A stretch of 64,000 bases of DNA from Callaeas wilsoni (GCA_013398955.1 VWPU01009476.1:62001-126000); one strand, 5' to 3'. Shown: positions 39,099 through 52,033, numbered from the stretch's first letter. Notes: a model not told the origin generated them from the sequence alone. Made by a program: numbers and translations.

Positions 39099-42000
39099 CT
39101 GAAAATAGGGACACACTGTCTCCTGCTGCACTATGTGCCAATTTTGCAGTGGTTTTTTTGCACTTTGATGGTGAAGATGTAGCATTTAAATATATACTGC
39201 AGAGCAAGGCTGAAAGCAGACGCCTAAATTGTGGTACATAGAATCCACTGTCACATCGTCATAAATTATGAAGATAAATTTGTCACAATGGCCACTTACT
39301 CACAGAAGTTTCCTGACTACCCCTTGTATATTTTGAACCTTTGGGTATTTATTCATCTTCCCCCTAGTCAAGCAAAACCTTTGTTAAAATACTGGTAGTA
39401 TTTGCATCTAGATCTCTTTTTCACATTGGGCACATTTAAATCATAGATTTAGTTACACAACAACAGAATGAAAATATCAGGGAAAATAAATGCCAGAGGA
39501 AGAAAAATCTTTACACTGTGACCTGCAAAACAAGATTATTCATTTAGATAAGTGTAGTTTAAAATGCCTTACTGTAAGATCTGCAAGGACCCTGTAAGAA
39601 ATAAACTCCAGATCTGGACACAAACTCAGTCATCTTTTATGTCAACAGAAATACCAAAGTTTACTCTTTTAGATTAAAAATAATAAGAAAGAAAAAGTAA
39701 AAAGCTCTAGAAGCAGGGATGTGCCCAGTAGGAATTCTCTAGTTGATAAGTTAATGGTATGGTCCAGGGCTGTCTTCTGACTCATCATCACCTGTGCCAA
39801 GATGATGTAATTTTACTACTGCAAGAGTTCCGTTAAACGTCATTGTTGATACTGAGGGTTGACAGAAATTGTTATGAATTTAACACTGGCATGGAGACAG
39901 AGTTAGTGATCTCACAGATAATTTAACTTGTCACAAGTCCTTTCACAGGGAATATAATTTTCAGAAGGAGACCACAAAGAGTTCACGAGTGCATGTGAAG
40001 CGTAGGTGTCAGGGGCAAGAGGTGCTCACACCTGCCAGACAAGCATTTGTGTCAGAGCACAAAACACAGACTTCAGATAAACCACTTGCTATTTAGCTGA
40101 CATTTGTATCTAGGATGGTTTGGGTTTCGGAGGGATTTGTACATATAGGCTCTATTCTTAAAATTATTCACTTAGGTGCTGTAAAACAGGTGTGTAAAAG
40201 AAGTGAATGAAACCTGCCATTACCCAATGCCAACGGATGCAAAGGCTCTCAGTTCAAAGCTTTTGTTGAGTGTGAAATGTGGCAATAAAAGAGGATCAAA
40301 CATGCAGTAAAATACTCTTCTGGGAACTAAAAAACCCTTAGTGCAGTCAGTGTTAAATAATATGCTCACATCAAATTGAAAAACAATGTGACCAGTGCCA
40401 GAAGAACCATCCCTGTGACGTTGTCACTTAGCTAACAAGGGAGTGCTCCTCCAGCACACGGCCCAGGGCTGTGTGCACTCTCCTGAGGATGACAGGGAGG
40501 CTCCGTTTGAAATGTCATTAGTACCTCCAAATCTGCCTGTTAGGATTTGAACGCCACTTATTTGAAAAGAATAAACAAGGATCTCTGAACATGGGAATGA
40601 GAGACAGGAGTCTTTGGTCCCAGTTTTGGTCTTACTAGCTTAATTTAACAAATAATTTCCTATATCTTCATGCTGCTGCTTGAAAGCTGCTTTTGATGAA
40701 ACCAAAAGCAAAACACCTCCCTATACTTTCAAGCAGGGCTCACATCCAACACAGTCAGTTAAAAAGCTAATGAGGCAGGGATGTAGCAACAGCTCCTTTC
40801 ACTAGACTGATCAACCACTTTACAAATGAACATGGTGCTTCTTTAAGAGAGACCTAAACATGCTGAAATGGTCCTTCAGTCAATCTCCAGCTATATTTGC
40901 TCCTCAAAACATAAAGAAAGAGATGAATGATTTAAAGTTGTTGTGGAGCTGACTGAGAGAAAGAGCCAGACATATGAAAAATGCTGTTTTTGTGGAGAAT
41001 GGCAGCTGCCATGGTGTAGCACCACTTTGTGGTCTGGGGTTGCTGTTTAATGAATGACAGCACAAATCCTGCTGCAATCCTTTAGGAAAACTTCTGCAAG
41101 ACAAAACATCCTGTATACATGCAGTGATAACCACACATTAGAGAATGAAGCATAAATGGATTGTATGGCAAAACCCATCTGTTGTAACTGCAGTTTATAT
41201 TTAGTGCTGTGTGATAAAATATCTCCAAAATCACATAAATCATTGTGATATTCTAGCCCAACCTCCTTGATCTCTATTCAGAAATCGCAGCAGCTGTCTT
41301 TAAAAGGGTGCGTCCCAACAGTAACAAAATTTGACCCTATTAATGAGATCAAAGCTTAAAATTACTAGATACTGGATGATGGCAATTATTGTTCTGTTAC
41401 AATTAACAAAATTCAACCCTTGCACTCATAAAACACTTCAAATTTTATTAAGCTGGTAAAGGATTGGGGTTTAGCTAACACTAACATGTCAGTAGGAATT
41501 GGACTTATGTGATGCTGTTAGATGTAGTGCATAGAATAGGATTTACAGCAGGAACATTAAATTTATATTAAACTTGTGATATATTTTTGTCTTCAGTTCA
41601 CAGTAGAAATAAATTTATTTTGTACGTTTATCTCTGTGAATTCTCATAGACCTTACGACCATTAGTAGCAGATTTAAGTCCCATTAAAAGAGACAAACAG
41701 AACAAAGCTCTGCTTGCTCTTCCCTGTGCTTGTAAGAATAACTTGCACAGATCTGTGAGATACCATCTGTAATTTGTTGTAGCTTTGAGAAAGGCCTGAA
41801 ACCTGGTCTGTGCTTTCAAGACTAGCAAAGGCTATGTGGTGGGTGCTTGACACTCAGACCAAGGTTGTACTCAAGGAGTCCACACCAACAAAATTCCAGG
41901 GGGATCCCTGGAGACACCATGGCAATGCAATGGGCAGCTATACCACTGCCTTCAGAGGGGACAGCTCTTCTCAGAAGGACATTGGCAAGTAAAGTCGTGC

Positions 42001-44040
42001 TTTTCCTATTGGGATCGCTGCCAAGTGGTGTTCGTGACATGGAATTAGACCAAGAAAGTGAACCCAAAGACTATAGGAAAGCTCCTTAATTTTCCTTGTC
42101 TTTTCCTTGTATGCAGGAACAGTTGGGTGTAGTAGACTTTCTACTATCTGTGCTTTATCTTCCATCCTAATGCTTCTAATGTATTTGTTTGAGACCTAAT
42201 TAAAGCAATTCTTCCATTTTTTTCTCAGCATTTTCAGTTGGAACTGTTGTAGGGACACGGTCCCGAGGTCCTTCAGAGCTGGAAGCGGGCACAGGGGAAT
42301 AAGCTCTGTCACTGACCGTGTCCAGAACATTTCCAGTCAATTCTAAAAGTTTCTCTAGGACCAAACATGACTGCACACTCATCCAAAGCCCCTGGTGATA
42401 CACAGAGGGAAAATAGCTGCAGGGAACTTTGTCAAGCTAGTTCACACCAGCCAGTCCACAAGCTATAGAGAAAGTCATGAAAATGATGGCATTCCTCACC
42501 CTGCACAGGCCTGGTAGGACTTGGAAAGAAGATTCTGTGTGATTATGGGTGAGTGCCACCCCACAGACATCTGTGGCAGATACTTTTACATGCAGAGCAT
42601 TTGATGCATTGCTTTGAGCAGGTGAAGAAAGACAAAGAGAACGCATCATTATTTATCATGTGCCAGCTGGCAGGAATGCCAGGATCAGGATGGTTCTCCT
42701 AGGGACACACCAAGATCACCATCAGTCAGCAAAAGACTAAGAGGATAGAAAACAAATCCTTGGAAAAGGCATAAGACCAGATTGCACAAACAAGTTATTA
42801 GCAGCCAAAGGATGATACTTCCTTACAGCTAAGGTAGTAATTCCAGCTTTTCCTTCTGCCTTCAAAAATTTTCCTCATTTTCTTATGCTGGAGCTCCAAG
42901 TGCCAGTACAGAAAGGGAATCTGATACAGTGCTGGCAACCACCCTGTTTTGAGCAGGAGATGAGACAAGATGGATCTGGGGTCCCTTCAGACAATGTTTT
43001 CATGACTTTGTTTTTGCTTCTCCAGATGCTTCTAGAAGCAAACAGGCTTTGAAATATGACAGCAATATGAGGAAACTTGAGCATAAAAACAGAAACAACC
43101 TTGCGGTCAGCATGGATGGGCATTACAGTCATGGTCATTTGGGCTGCAGGAAGAATAAGACGCAGCTGGCAATTCACCTCTGTCCCTCTTCAGAGCTACA
43201 ACTTCATACAGAACCAAATGCTGCACACCTGAAGGATGGCTGGTTCACCTGGGCAGTACAAACATGTGTTTTCCTGCTAATCTAGAGAATGCATTGTTCC
43301 AAATTTCATAAATACCTCATACAGAAAAGAGGGAGGATTTAGAGGATTTCTACACGTTCAATGAAAAACATGCTCAGAACTAAATGATCTTTGGAAAAAA
43401 AATACTTACTGTCAAAAAAAAAAAAAAGAGAAAATTTCATGGTTTTAGTAGAAAGTTATAAGGTTAAAAAAAGGGTAAAAATGTAACCCAAGGAAAAATA
43501 ACATGTGAAGGCTTGTACCAAAACACTCAAGCACTGCTGAAGGCTTGAGCTAAGTGTGTGGCAGTCAAGTCTCACTTATACCATGTTGTAACTTGAAATA
43601 GTGGGTCATGAATGTGCCCCTATGATACCGCTGCATCTGAAAGATCTTTCCTCTTGCCCAGTCCTAGTATGACATGGGAGATACAGTCAGTTCATTATGC
43701 AATTCGCAGGTAAAATTTAAATTATAAAAAGTCCCAGAAAATTGCACAGATGTCTTTTTGACACTTCATAATTTTCCCTTGGTAATGTGCTTAAGTTGTA
43801 ACAATCATCTGAAAGACATAAAATGTGATGGGGAAGGTGGAGGAAAGGAAGCACTTACTGCTAACTCTATACTGGTGAGATAAGCGCCAGTCATAATCTG
43901 ACCTGATATTAATTTCTGTATGAGAAGGGGTTTTCAGAAGAAATCAAATGCTAAATACTTCTATGTAATTGTAAAGAAAGTAACCTGTGAAGTCATGGGC
44001 TATTAACTAATCACTATACTTCAACTAACGGCAGCATACA

Positions 44041-44053
44041 GTTGCTAGGTAAC
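44041..44053 (+). promoter_or_regulatory. RFX X-box-like site
   Basis: GTTGCTAGGTAAC consists of two inverted half-sites (GTTGC and GTAAC) separated by 3 bp, compatible with the RFX-family X-box that controls ciliary and other genes. It is a sequence match only, weaker than the site at 54749-54762. Confidence 0.25.
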
Positions 44054-44962
44054 CCCTGATAAGATGTGTGCATTGGCTGGCTGAGAATTGCTGGCGAAAA
44101 GTGATTCCCTCTGCCAGCACCAACACCACCCAAACCATCACTGAGTCAAACTGATTACAAAGGAGTTTCTGTTTTGACTGATTTTATAGGAGATAAATGG
44201 TGACTACATTGTGTTTAGACAGACGAAATCTGCACGCGGTTGATAAAATCTAAAAAAATGCAATCAATGAAGTGCATTTGTTGCTTTTTCAATGGGTTCA
44301 TTTACCCTTGACATCATAATGCTGCATGCTGCAATCCCGAGTTCTCCAGCTGATTTATTTTTATATATTGCATTATATTTCATAAGATGTAAAGAGTCAG
44401 ATGACTGCAAACTGACTCTGAAAATCAATGAGGAGCAGATACCTACTGGCATATATGAGCAGTGCTTCCCTTCTACAATTTTTTAATACTTTTTACTCTC
44501 TATTTCACACTATCACATTTATGTGTTTGATAGAAACCTGAAATTCAATTTCATTTGAGCATTTTTTTCTTTATTTTCATTTACCAAGTTAATATTAAAT
44601 AAAAATGAATGCTAAGTCAATTCAGTAAACAACTTTTGAAGAAATATTATACTGACTTGTCCCAAATAGAATGAAAAACAAAACAAGTCTAAAACCAAAA
44701 CAGAGAAGACATCCTCAATATCAAGAACTACATGGAAATTACCGGCAGAAGGGAATAGGTTTAATTTTTTTACCCAACTGCCTAGCATTCAATGTATTAT
44801 CCATAATCTGCAAACTATTTTGGCAAAAAGATCTTCTGATCTCTAACAATGACCTGTAATGTTTTCCTTGCCCTGGAAAAACATACATTCTCAAGAAAAT
44901 TATTTAAAAGAAATTAAGATAAATTCAAAGGTATTTCACCCTTCTAAACTTCTGAATTTTAG

Positions 44963-45050
44963 GTGTGTGAGAGCTGTCTCCCTCTCCTGGACGATCCAGG
45001 CAACCCGAGGGAACTACAGCTGCTCAAAGACAAGAAGCCCCAGGTCTGAG
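44963..45050 (+). other. Candidate internal exon (low confidence)
   Basis: The segment is preceded by a pyrimidine-rich acceptor ending AATTTTAG and followed by the strong donor GAG|GTGAGC. Its 88 bases are locally GC-rich against AT-rich flanks. One frame runs through open to the donor (CVRAVSLSWTIQ…NYSCSKTRSPRSE). Another reads VCESCLPLLDDPGNPRELQL… and stops just before the donor. No family was recognised, and a non-coding exon or chance is equally possible. Confidence 0.15.
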
Positions 45051-46972
45051 GTGAGCACAACCAAGAGTCAGCTGCCCTCATGTTTATGAGCTCATATGAA
45101 TATTTTCTTCACGGTAAGATGTCCATATCATCCCCTAGGAAGGGGTGAGAAAACACTGGAAAGAAAGAACAAAAATAAGAGATGACAACATTATTATCTT
45201 TGTCTTCTGAGTCAGCTTTGAGGTTCAGAGTCACACCAGGGGTTTCTACACTACTAGAAGAGAAACACAGTTGTTTGCATACACTTTGAGTGGCATCACT
45301 ATTTTTATATCCCCATCACACATCTCCTGTGCTGGCATCAGCCAGGGCTCTTTCCATGGCATGCATTGCTCACAGCTTGATGCAACAAACTGCCCGACAA
45401 CTATATTGAGAAATGGCTTGTTTTGTTTTTCTAATTTGGAAAACAAAGGCGCACTGCAAGCTGCGCTGACTGGGAAGTCATACATCTTTAACACAAAATA
45501 AAAAGGAAAAGAAAAGAAGGAAATATCCTTTAGTTATAGCAAACGCCTTCCTCTTCCCTTGCAAAATGCCCTGTCAGCATGGCCAACCCCATACCACTTC
45601 TCAACATCAGCCAAAAAAGAATGAACTCTTTCTTCTCTTTGTGTTCAAAAGTTAATATTAGGGAACTTGCCTGTAAAGAGAGGGTTTCAGGCTACTAGAA
45701 AAGACTCTTGATCAACTATGAAACTAATGCAGACTACAGATTATTCACTGCTTAGGCCAAGAGTTTTCAGAGTTGCCTTGGAGGGTAAATCACCCACTGG
45801 GCCATCAGTGCAGGGGCTACATGAAACGTAGGATGGAACTAAAGCGCTCTCGTATGGTCTCTTAGAAATGCACAAGGGTCGGGAGACCTGCTGGACTTTG
45901 ACTGCTCAAGCTCAGTGTGCTCACACACTCCAAGGGCACAGCCTCAGTGCTCTGTCAAAGATGGCCACAAATGGTTGAAGATCACTCAGGAATCCCCAAG
46001 ACAGGCTTATCAGACTGACATGGAGTTTGGTGAATATTATTATCACCACTTCAGCCAACACTGAAGACTGTGATATCCTAGTTTACCTAGTTATTTATAT
46101 GACACAATCATCTTGACACCTTAGATGTAATGGAGATCCAACCTATTTAGTCTTAGCTTTTAAACTGAATTCCATTTAACTATGCAGTCCCAGCTTTTGG
46201 CTTTCCCTCTAATCAGCGATGGGGAATAAAAGGCAATTCCAATCATAGCTGGACTCTGCTGATTATAGAGCTCAGCTGACTACACTCCTATCACAGATGA
46301 TTCAGTTAAGTGTCTGTACAACTAAGTTTGGGGTGGAAAATGTCAGCTACAAATAGACTTTTCTAATCAGTGGGCTCATATCTCACTGGAGAGTAAGGGT
46401 GCAGGAAACTGTGAGCCAGTCTTTCAAAGCCCTGGGAAAAGCCAGAGCCTATCTTATGGTCTGAGATCCTGGAAACCACAGATCTGCCATTGCCCACTCC
46501 TCCAGTGTCCCATGAAATAAGAGCTGAGGTAAAGTTTCTGTAGATGAGCAGGATTGCACTCAATATATAACTTGCATGCATCATTTATCTTCTCAAGAAA
46601 TGATCCAGCAAACCCCTGAGCATCTGCTAATCTGTCAGGTATTTAGCATGAGGTAATGCAGCCTGGTGGTTCCCTGTACCTCCTACATCATGGTAATTAA
46701 TAATAGGCATATGAGAGACCTGGCATTAAGCAAGGAAGAGACCTTGCTCTGAAAGCTGTACATCCTGAATGGGCTGGGTAGGAGTACTGAATTAAAACCC
46801 TGCAAATAAGTAATTTTACAACAGAGGAATTCTGTGGTTCCCGTTCTCCTGAGCCGGAAAAGCCAGAGTGGATACAGTTTTTCATTCTGCTCTCCTGACT
46901 TGTGGTCTGATGGCAGATTTTTTAGACTATGTTTTAATTTAAAGCAGGCACCAATACAATATATAGTTGTGA

Positions 46973-46987
46973 CATATATATATATAC

Positions 46988-47024
<37 letters not shown>
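46973..47024. repeat. (TA)n microsatellite
   Basis: This is about 52 bp of alternating TA with two CATA interruptions, giving a long, easily unpaired and slippage-prone tract. It has no coding meaning; an ORF running into it gains only an artificial Tyr/Ile tail. Confidence 0.95.
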
Positions 47025-47029
<5 letters not shown>

Positions 47030-49718
47030 AAGATGACTTCCTTCTTCTGTTTCCTTAGGGTTATTTGCATTCTTAATCAGAGACAGAATTTGGCTGAGAA
47101 TTTGGGAGTCCCCAGGATGAAGCAGAAAATTCAGCAGAAATTTAATTGCTCAAAATGTATCAAGTTGCCATATTTTGTTTATTTCCTGAGATTCAATTAC
47201 GAGAATTGCCAGTCTGCAACTCCAAATTGCATGACAACTGTTGAACTTACAGTCTCACGAGGATAATCACCCCAGAGCACAACAACACACACATTGCTCC
47301 ACTACCATCAATTAATATAAGCTACCAGTAATTAGAAAGGGCAGAATAAACTCCACAGCTCCTTTATTCCCTGACTGGTATAATGAGGATATCCTTCTCT
47401 TGTCTCCTGGGTGGGATCTTTTGGCACCTCTGTTGTTACCGTTTTTTCCTAGACGAGTTGGGTGCAAATACGGTTTCACTTCACAAAATGTCTCAGTGCC
47501 CTCACCAGTCTGTTCATCCTTGTCAAATCAGGATTTCACACATTGTTTTCTGCACATTCCCTAATCTTAGCAAAAGTTTAAATTCCCCAGCCCATTGCCA
47601 CCGGCTATTAGTCTGGCACAAAACTCAAGTTCAAAATGAAAAAGATAAAACAGAGCAAAGACAGCAGACACAGCCACTATTGCTCTGTTTTGTCATGTCA
47701 CACCTAACAAAATATGGTTAATAGCACCACTGTGTTATTGGTGAGCCAGAGGGACAACCAGGTGTGTCTTGTCATGCCCTGTGAACATTACCTATTCCTG
47801 AAATATTCTGTATCTGCCCATTAGTGTTCCCAAAGTTCACCATGTCAATAGACCGAGGAACATTTCATTGTCTAATGGATAAAAACCAGCAATAAAAACA
47901 TGGCATTAGCCACTGTGGATGTTACTGGCCAACAGGGTCACAAACAACACCTGGATCTACTCCAAGCTTTGACTGTTGAAACAAAAATAGTAAAGTATTA
48001 AAACGGCAATTTAAAATTTCACATATTAATAATTATTTTTTAAAATATTATGGCATCCTGATATGACCTTATCTATCTGATAGACTTTTAGCATTTTTGC
48101 CTACTGATACCAGCAAAGTAGAGAAATTGAACTTGTTTAGAAAGGAGACACAATTATTTTTATTTTATATATATATAATATGTTTTAAATGTAATAAAAT
48201 ACCGTCAGTTTGTTTAAAAAAATTATCTGCAGATTCGAGCTTATCTGGGTGAAAAACTCTCTTCTCTGGTTTAAGAAAGAATGATTTTCCTTTTAGCATT
48301 CAAATTTGCATGCCAATATACTTTGCATATAATTTACATAACACACAGTATCACAACCACTTTGCCTCTTATTGTAAAATCCAAGATCAGCTCCTAGCAT
48401 TTCATAGCTAGGATTATTAAAACATTTTGTTAAGTCAAGTCTGAAGATAAGCTTCCATCCTGATGCTTCTGGAATTGCCCACTAATGGGCAGGAAAGGTG
48501 AGCATCTGGTTCCAACACTGGATAGGACTTTGGGTCCAGACAAAAATTTCTCATGGGTTTGTTTTTAAATCCAGGTAATTTTATTTAATATCTTTATACC
48601 TTGTATACTTAATTTTAAAATGAGAAAGGTGATAATTTTTATTCCCTTTCTTTCCTATTCTTGTCTTTTTCAGTGCTTATCTTAATCACTCAAAGACACA
48701 GCTTTCCTGTCACTTTATGTGTGGGCAGGTACCCAGTGAGATCCCAATCCTGTCTAGAAAGCATTACTGTAATGCTCCTGTTAATCAAAACTACTCAGCC
48801 TTTTTTCAATTAAATGATTTATGCAAAGAAATATCAATTTGCTGCAGAATGATTTTTTTTAATAGATCCACATAAGTTTTAGGGAAACTTTGAATAGAGA
48901 ATTTCTTTTCATGTCAAAAGCATGATTTTTTGTTAATGTTCAGTTGACAGAAAGCTTTACCACCATCTACAGTTTGGTGTCAGAGCACTCCTGTGGGAAA
49001 CCAAAGTCCAAGCCTTCCACCCATCTGACTCAGAACAAGAATCTTGATATAAACCAGGAGCTATGTTGAACAAATAGCCGTCCCAAGGTCTCATAAGCTA
49101 TCTAGAATATTAAAATAGCTAAAAAAAGAGAAACAGTTCCTGGAGACTAATGCTAAGTGTCGCTAATGAGGTTCAGCCCACACAGAAGAGCCATGCAGAA
49201 AATCACGGTGTCTCTCCTTCTGCATGAGGACTTACACCTCCCCTCAACTCTGGGTCTCTGTTGTGCTTCAATCATGAAAAACTTTCATCCTAATGGGAAA
49301 GCAGCAATGCTCCACAATATCAACAAGCTCTGCGGCACACAGAAGTGTCTCCTGTTGAGCGCTGCCAAGTGTGTACACGGTACTTTTGTGGGGAAAATCG
49401 GAGTGCACATCCTGAAGCTGCCTCTGATACTTCAGTAGTGTGAAGTAGCCGCTCCCTGCATGAAGGCAACTGGAAATGGGACCCAGGACCACAGCTGAGA
49501 TCCATGAAGCACCTGAAGCCTCTTTCTCACCTGTGGTAAGAACCTGAAGATTTTACTTAATACACAGCCACCTTAAAAAGTTAAAATTGGCTGCAGAGGT
49601 TAGTGGTCTGAGTATTCACACTGTGTTGGATATATGGCATACAGGTAGCACTGCATTGCTTATCTCCAGGTACTGTTTTGAGATGTATTATGGCTTACTA
49701 TATATGTGGCTTAAATAT

Positions 49719-49860
49719 TTAAGACCAGGCTGGATGGGGCTTTCAGGCACCTGGTCGAGTGGAAGGTGTCTCTGTCCATGGCAGGAGGGTTGGAACTGGA
49801 TGATCTTTAAGGTTCCTTCCAACCCAAATCATTCAATGATTCCGTGATTCTATGATTGAT
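49719..49860 (+). mobile_element. CR1 LINE 3' tail, sense, strongly truncated
   Basis: The text AAGACCAGGCTGGATGGGGC, then GGTCGAGTGGAAGGTGTC, CATGGCAGGAGGGTTGGAAC, TGGATGATCTTTAAGGTTCC and CCAACCCAAATC, is the classical CR1 3' region. It ends in three degenerate ATTCTRTG units (ATTCAATG, ATTCCGTG, ATTCTATG). Only about 140 bp remain. The short, well-preserved sequence makes it one of the younger insertions here. Confidence 0.95.
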
Positions 49861-50416
49861 GCCTCTCTAACCATAAACTCTCTACTTAAGACAAACTCAA
49901 ATCAGCATTTCAGTAGGAGCCACTAAAACTGATTTGGTAATTTTTCCTAAGTATCCATCTATTTTAGCCAAGGTTGCTTATTATATATATATAGACCAAT
50001 TTTCTCCATAAAGAAACAATTATGAATTATGCTAAAATCAATAGTAAAACATGTAAGAAGATGAAGTGAATAAAGAAGAACTTGGTTCAATGATGCTGCC
50101 TAACCTCAGTGCAGGCTGCTGCTGCTCTCCTGCAGAAAATGATGAACTTCAGAGTCAATTTAGTGTCTTGGGGAAAGGCAAAGAGAAAAAAAACCAGCTA
50201 TCTAAAAACCACTCTGATCAAATGGGAAGGAGTTAAGAGGAGCCATTAATACTCTCAGGTGTACACCTTGCTGGAGCAGGCAGCAGTAGAAGAATGGACA
50301 ACTCTTTCAGGAACAAGTAATGGAATTTCCCAGAAAATATCTAGCTGCCTTACATTATCTGGCACCTGCACACCAGACACCTGTACAGCTGAACACCCAT
50401 CTGCTATATATGCTAC

Positions 50417-50617
50417 ATGCATTTCCTTTCTCTTTTTTTAAGCTTGGCAAAGGAGTTGATTAGGAAGATAAAGTCTCTGAAAAACATTTTGGACAAAGAT
50501 GCCAGCACAGATTGTACAGTTAAAGATATCAGGTCTGCCAATACATGCACACCACACTCTGCAGGCTGCTTATACTTGCCTCACAACAATTTATTGCACA
50601 AATTGCTGGAATTCTGA
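50417..50617 (+). other. Short ORF, helical, unassigned
   Basis: This is a 66-codon frame. A short hydrophobic start (MHFLSLFLSLA) is followed by an amphipathic, lysine-rich segment (KELIRKIKSLKNILDKDA) and a cysteine-containing tail (DCTVKDIRSANTCTP). A pyrimidine tract ending TTTTTTTAAG also offers a splice acceptor at 50442, just before this helix. The look recalls helix A of small four-helix cytokines, but there is no convincing alignment, no proper signal peptide length and no further exons identified. Chance is the default explanation. Confidence 0.12.
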
Positions 50618-51049
50618 AACAAGCCATATCTCCATATTCCTATTTAGTATCGATTTCATAAGGAAAAGGTGCAATCCCTGGCACAAGCAATATTCGTGTT
50701 CTAACTATTCCCTTTTTTTGGTCAGTAGGAATATCCTTTCTTTCAGAGCAGGCTCTGGCTATCTTTCTGCCCTCTCCTGCTACAGGCAATATACCTGAAT
50801 GTTGCTGATATATTTTTTACCCAGTTTCAACTCTACAAAAAGATGCTTTTTGTATGGCAATTTCTCCAGGAATTAAATAAACTCAGTGAAGGCATTTTGA
50901 GCTTTAAGAGGACTGAGTCACACACTGCTGGTGTGTGCAGGACAATCAGGAGCTGCATGGAGCAGTTCAGCGTCCAGCAGCACCCACAGGTCTGTCAGGC
51001 GGATCTCAGAAAACACAAGACCCCTTCCACAAAAGGATGTCCTTCTTTA

Positions 51050-51090
51050 TACACACATATATATATATGTGTGTATGTGTATATATGTAT
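51050..51090. repeat. Alternating purine-pyrimidine palindromic microsatellite
   Basis: A (CA)n-(TA)n-(TG)n block forms a perfect 26-bp palindrome at 51050-51075 and continues as TGTGTATATATGTATG. Such alternating tracts can adopt Z-DNA or cruciform structures and expand by slippage. Confidence 0.9.
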
Positions 51091-51202
51091 GGGGTTATTT
51101 GTAGGATCAGGATCTTAATCATGTGTCTAGTTTTTTTAAAAAGGTCGTAAAACCCCTGAGAAGTACAATGAAGAACAAGATATTTTGTGCAACCACTGAG
51201 TT

Positions 51203-51284
51203 TAATAATACTAGTAGTGGTAGTGGTGGTAGTAGTATTAGTAATAATAATAACAATAATAGTAATAATAATAATAATAAAAAA
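51203..51284. repeat. Compound trinucleotide array (AGT/GGT/AAT)n
   Basis: The sequence begins with AGT/GGT units and shades into a purer (AAT)n array with one AAC interruption. In one frame it would encode Ser/Gly then poly-Asn, but this is a microsatellite and not a protein domain. Confidence 0.93.
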
Positions 51285-51881
51285 TTATGTCAAGGCAATT
51301 CTTTTGGGACAAACCAGATTTTCATACTAATTTTCATACTAAAGACAAAATGAAGTATGAAGAAGTATTTTAAACTGAGTATTTTAACATGCAAGTATAT
51401 TAGTTGAATAAATTAACTGATATAGAAAACATACTAGTCTCATTTTTGGATAAATTATGATACATTTTATTCACATTGTATGTTTTTTTATATGTTGTCC
51501 AGTCAGTGACTGCCTGACTCTTCTGTTCAGTGCACAGCACACAAAATACAAGTTAGCTCTTCAGGCAGTGCATGTGCACGCACAGATACAGAGATACACA
51601 CACAAAATCCTAAAGCAGCAAACTGCACTTATCTTCTTCCCATTTTTATATCATACATATTTCATTAAGCTTCATGCAGAGTGTCTTCTGATTTATGGTA
51701 ATTGTCAACAAAAGCAAAAAATGCCAACAATTTTAACCCTGCAGTACTGAGGATTTAACTGGGATAAAATTAAAATGTTTAAGGGGGAAAAAAAAGCCCA
51801 CAACACCCTAAGCCACTGGGAGCTTGACCCTTGAGATGCTGTCAATTTTTTATTTTATTTCATTGTGTTTGTTGTCTGTAG

Positions 51882-51962
51882 AAGCAGATGCCAGCAGCAA
51901 CATCTGATGTACCGGACACCTCCAGTGTTATCCCAGCATGCTCATGGCCTGGAGGACTTGGA
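51882..51962 (+). other. Candidate internal exon (low confidence)
   Basis: A very strong polypyrimidine tract and acceptor (about 51845-51881, ending TTGTTGTCTGTAG) precedes 81 bases that end before GTAAGA. The length is a multiple of three. Two frames stay open: KQMPAATSDVPDTSSVIPAC… (phase 0) and SRCQQQHLMYRTPPVLSQHA… (phase 1). The third contains a stop. The base composition is richer in G and C than the flanks. No family was recognised. The donor lacks the usual AG before GT, which lowers confidence. Confidence 0.2.
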
Positions 51963-52011
51963 GTAAGACTAATTTCCATATCAAACCCAATTTAGATGAA
52001 ACATCTTGGTT

Positions 52012-52033
52012 AAAAAAAAAAAAAAAAAAAAAA
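52012..52033. repeat. A22 homopolymer
   Basis: A pure run of 22 adenines. It could be a microsatellite or the tail of a retroposed copy, but no recognisable retrogene lies upstream and no target-site duplication was found. Confidence 0.95.

Larger units (their letters stand above)
31636..49718. other. Unique AT-rich non-coding sequence, no gene seen
   Basis: This is the longest repeat-poor part of the window. It holds no recognisable gene; ORFs of 90-119 codons (for example 34483-34842 and 37399-37704, both minus) have no family match. Noted separately are a SINE-like relic (35205-35345), a candidate minus-strand exon (38921-39098), an X-box-like site (44041-44053), a candidate plus-strand exon (44963-45050) and a TA microsatellite (46973-47024). 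Oligo-A/T runs occur at 32075-32088, 36147-36159 and 43414-43427. Confidence 0.5.

Noticed and set aside
51203..51284. Ser/Gly/Asn-rich low-complexity 'protein'
   Set aside because: It is a translated trinucleotide microsatellite.
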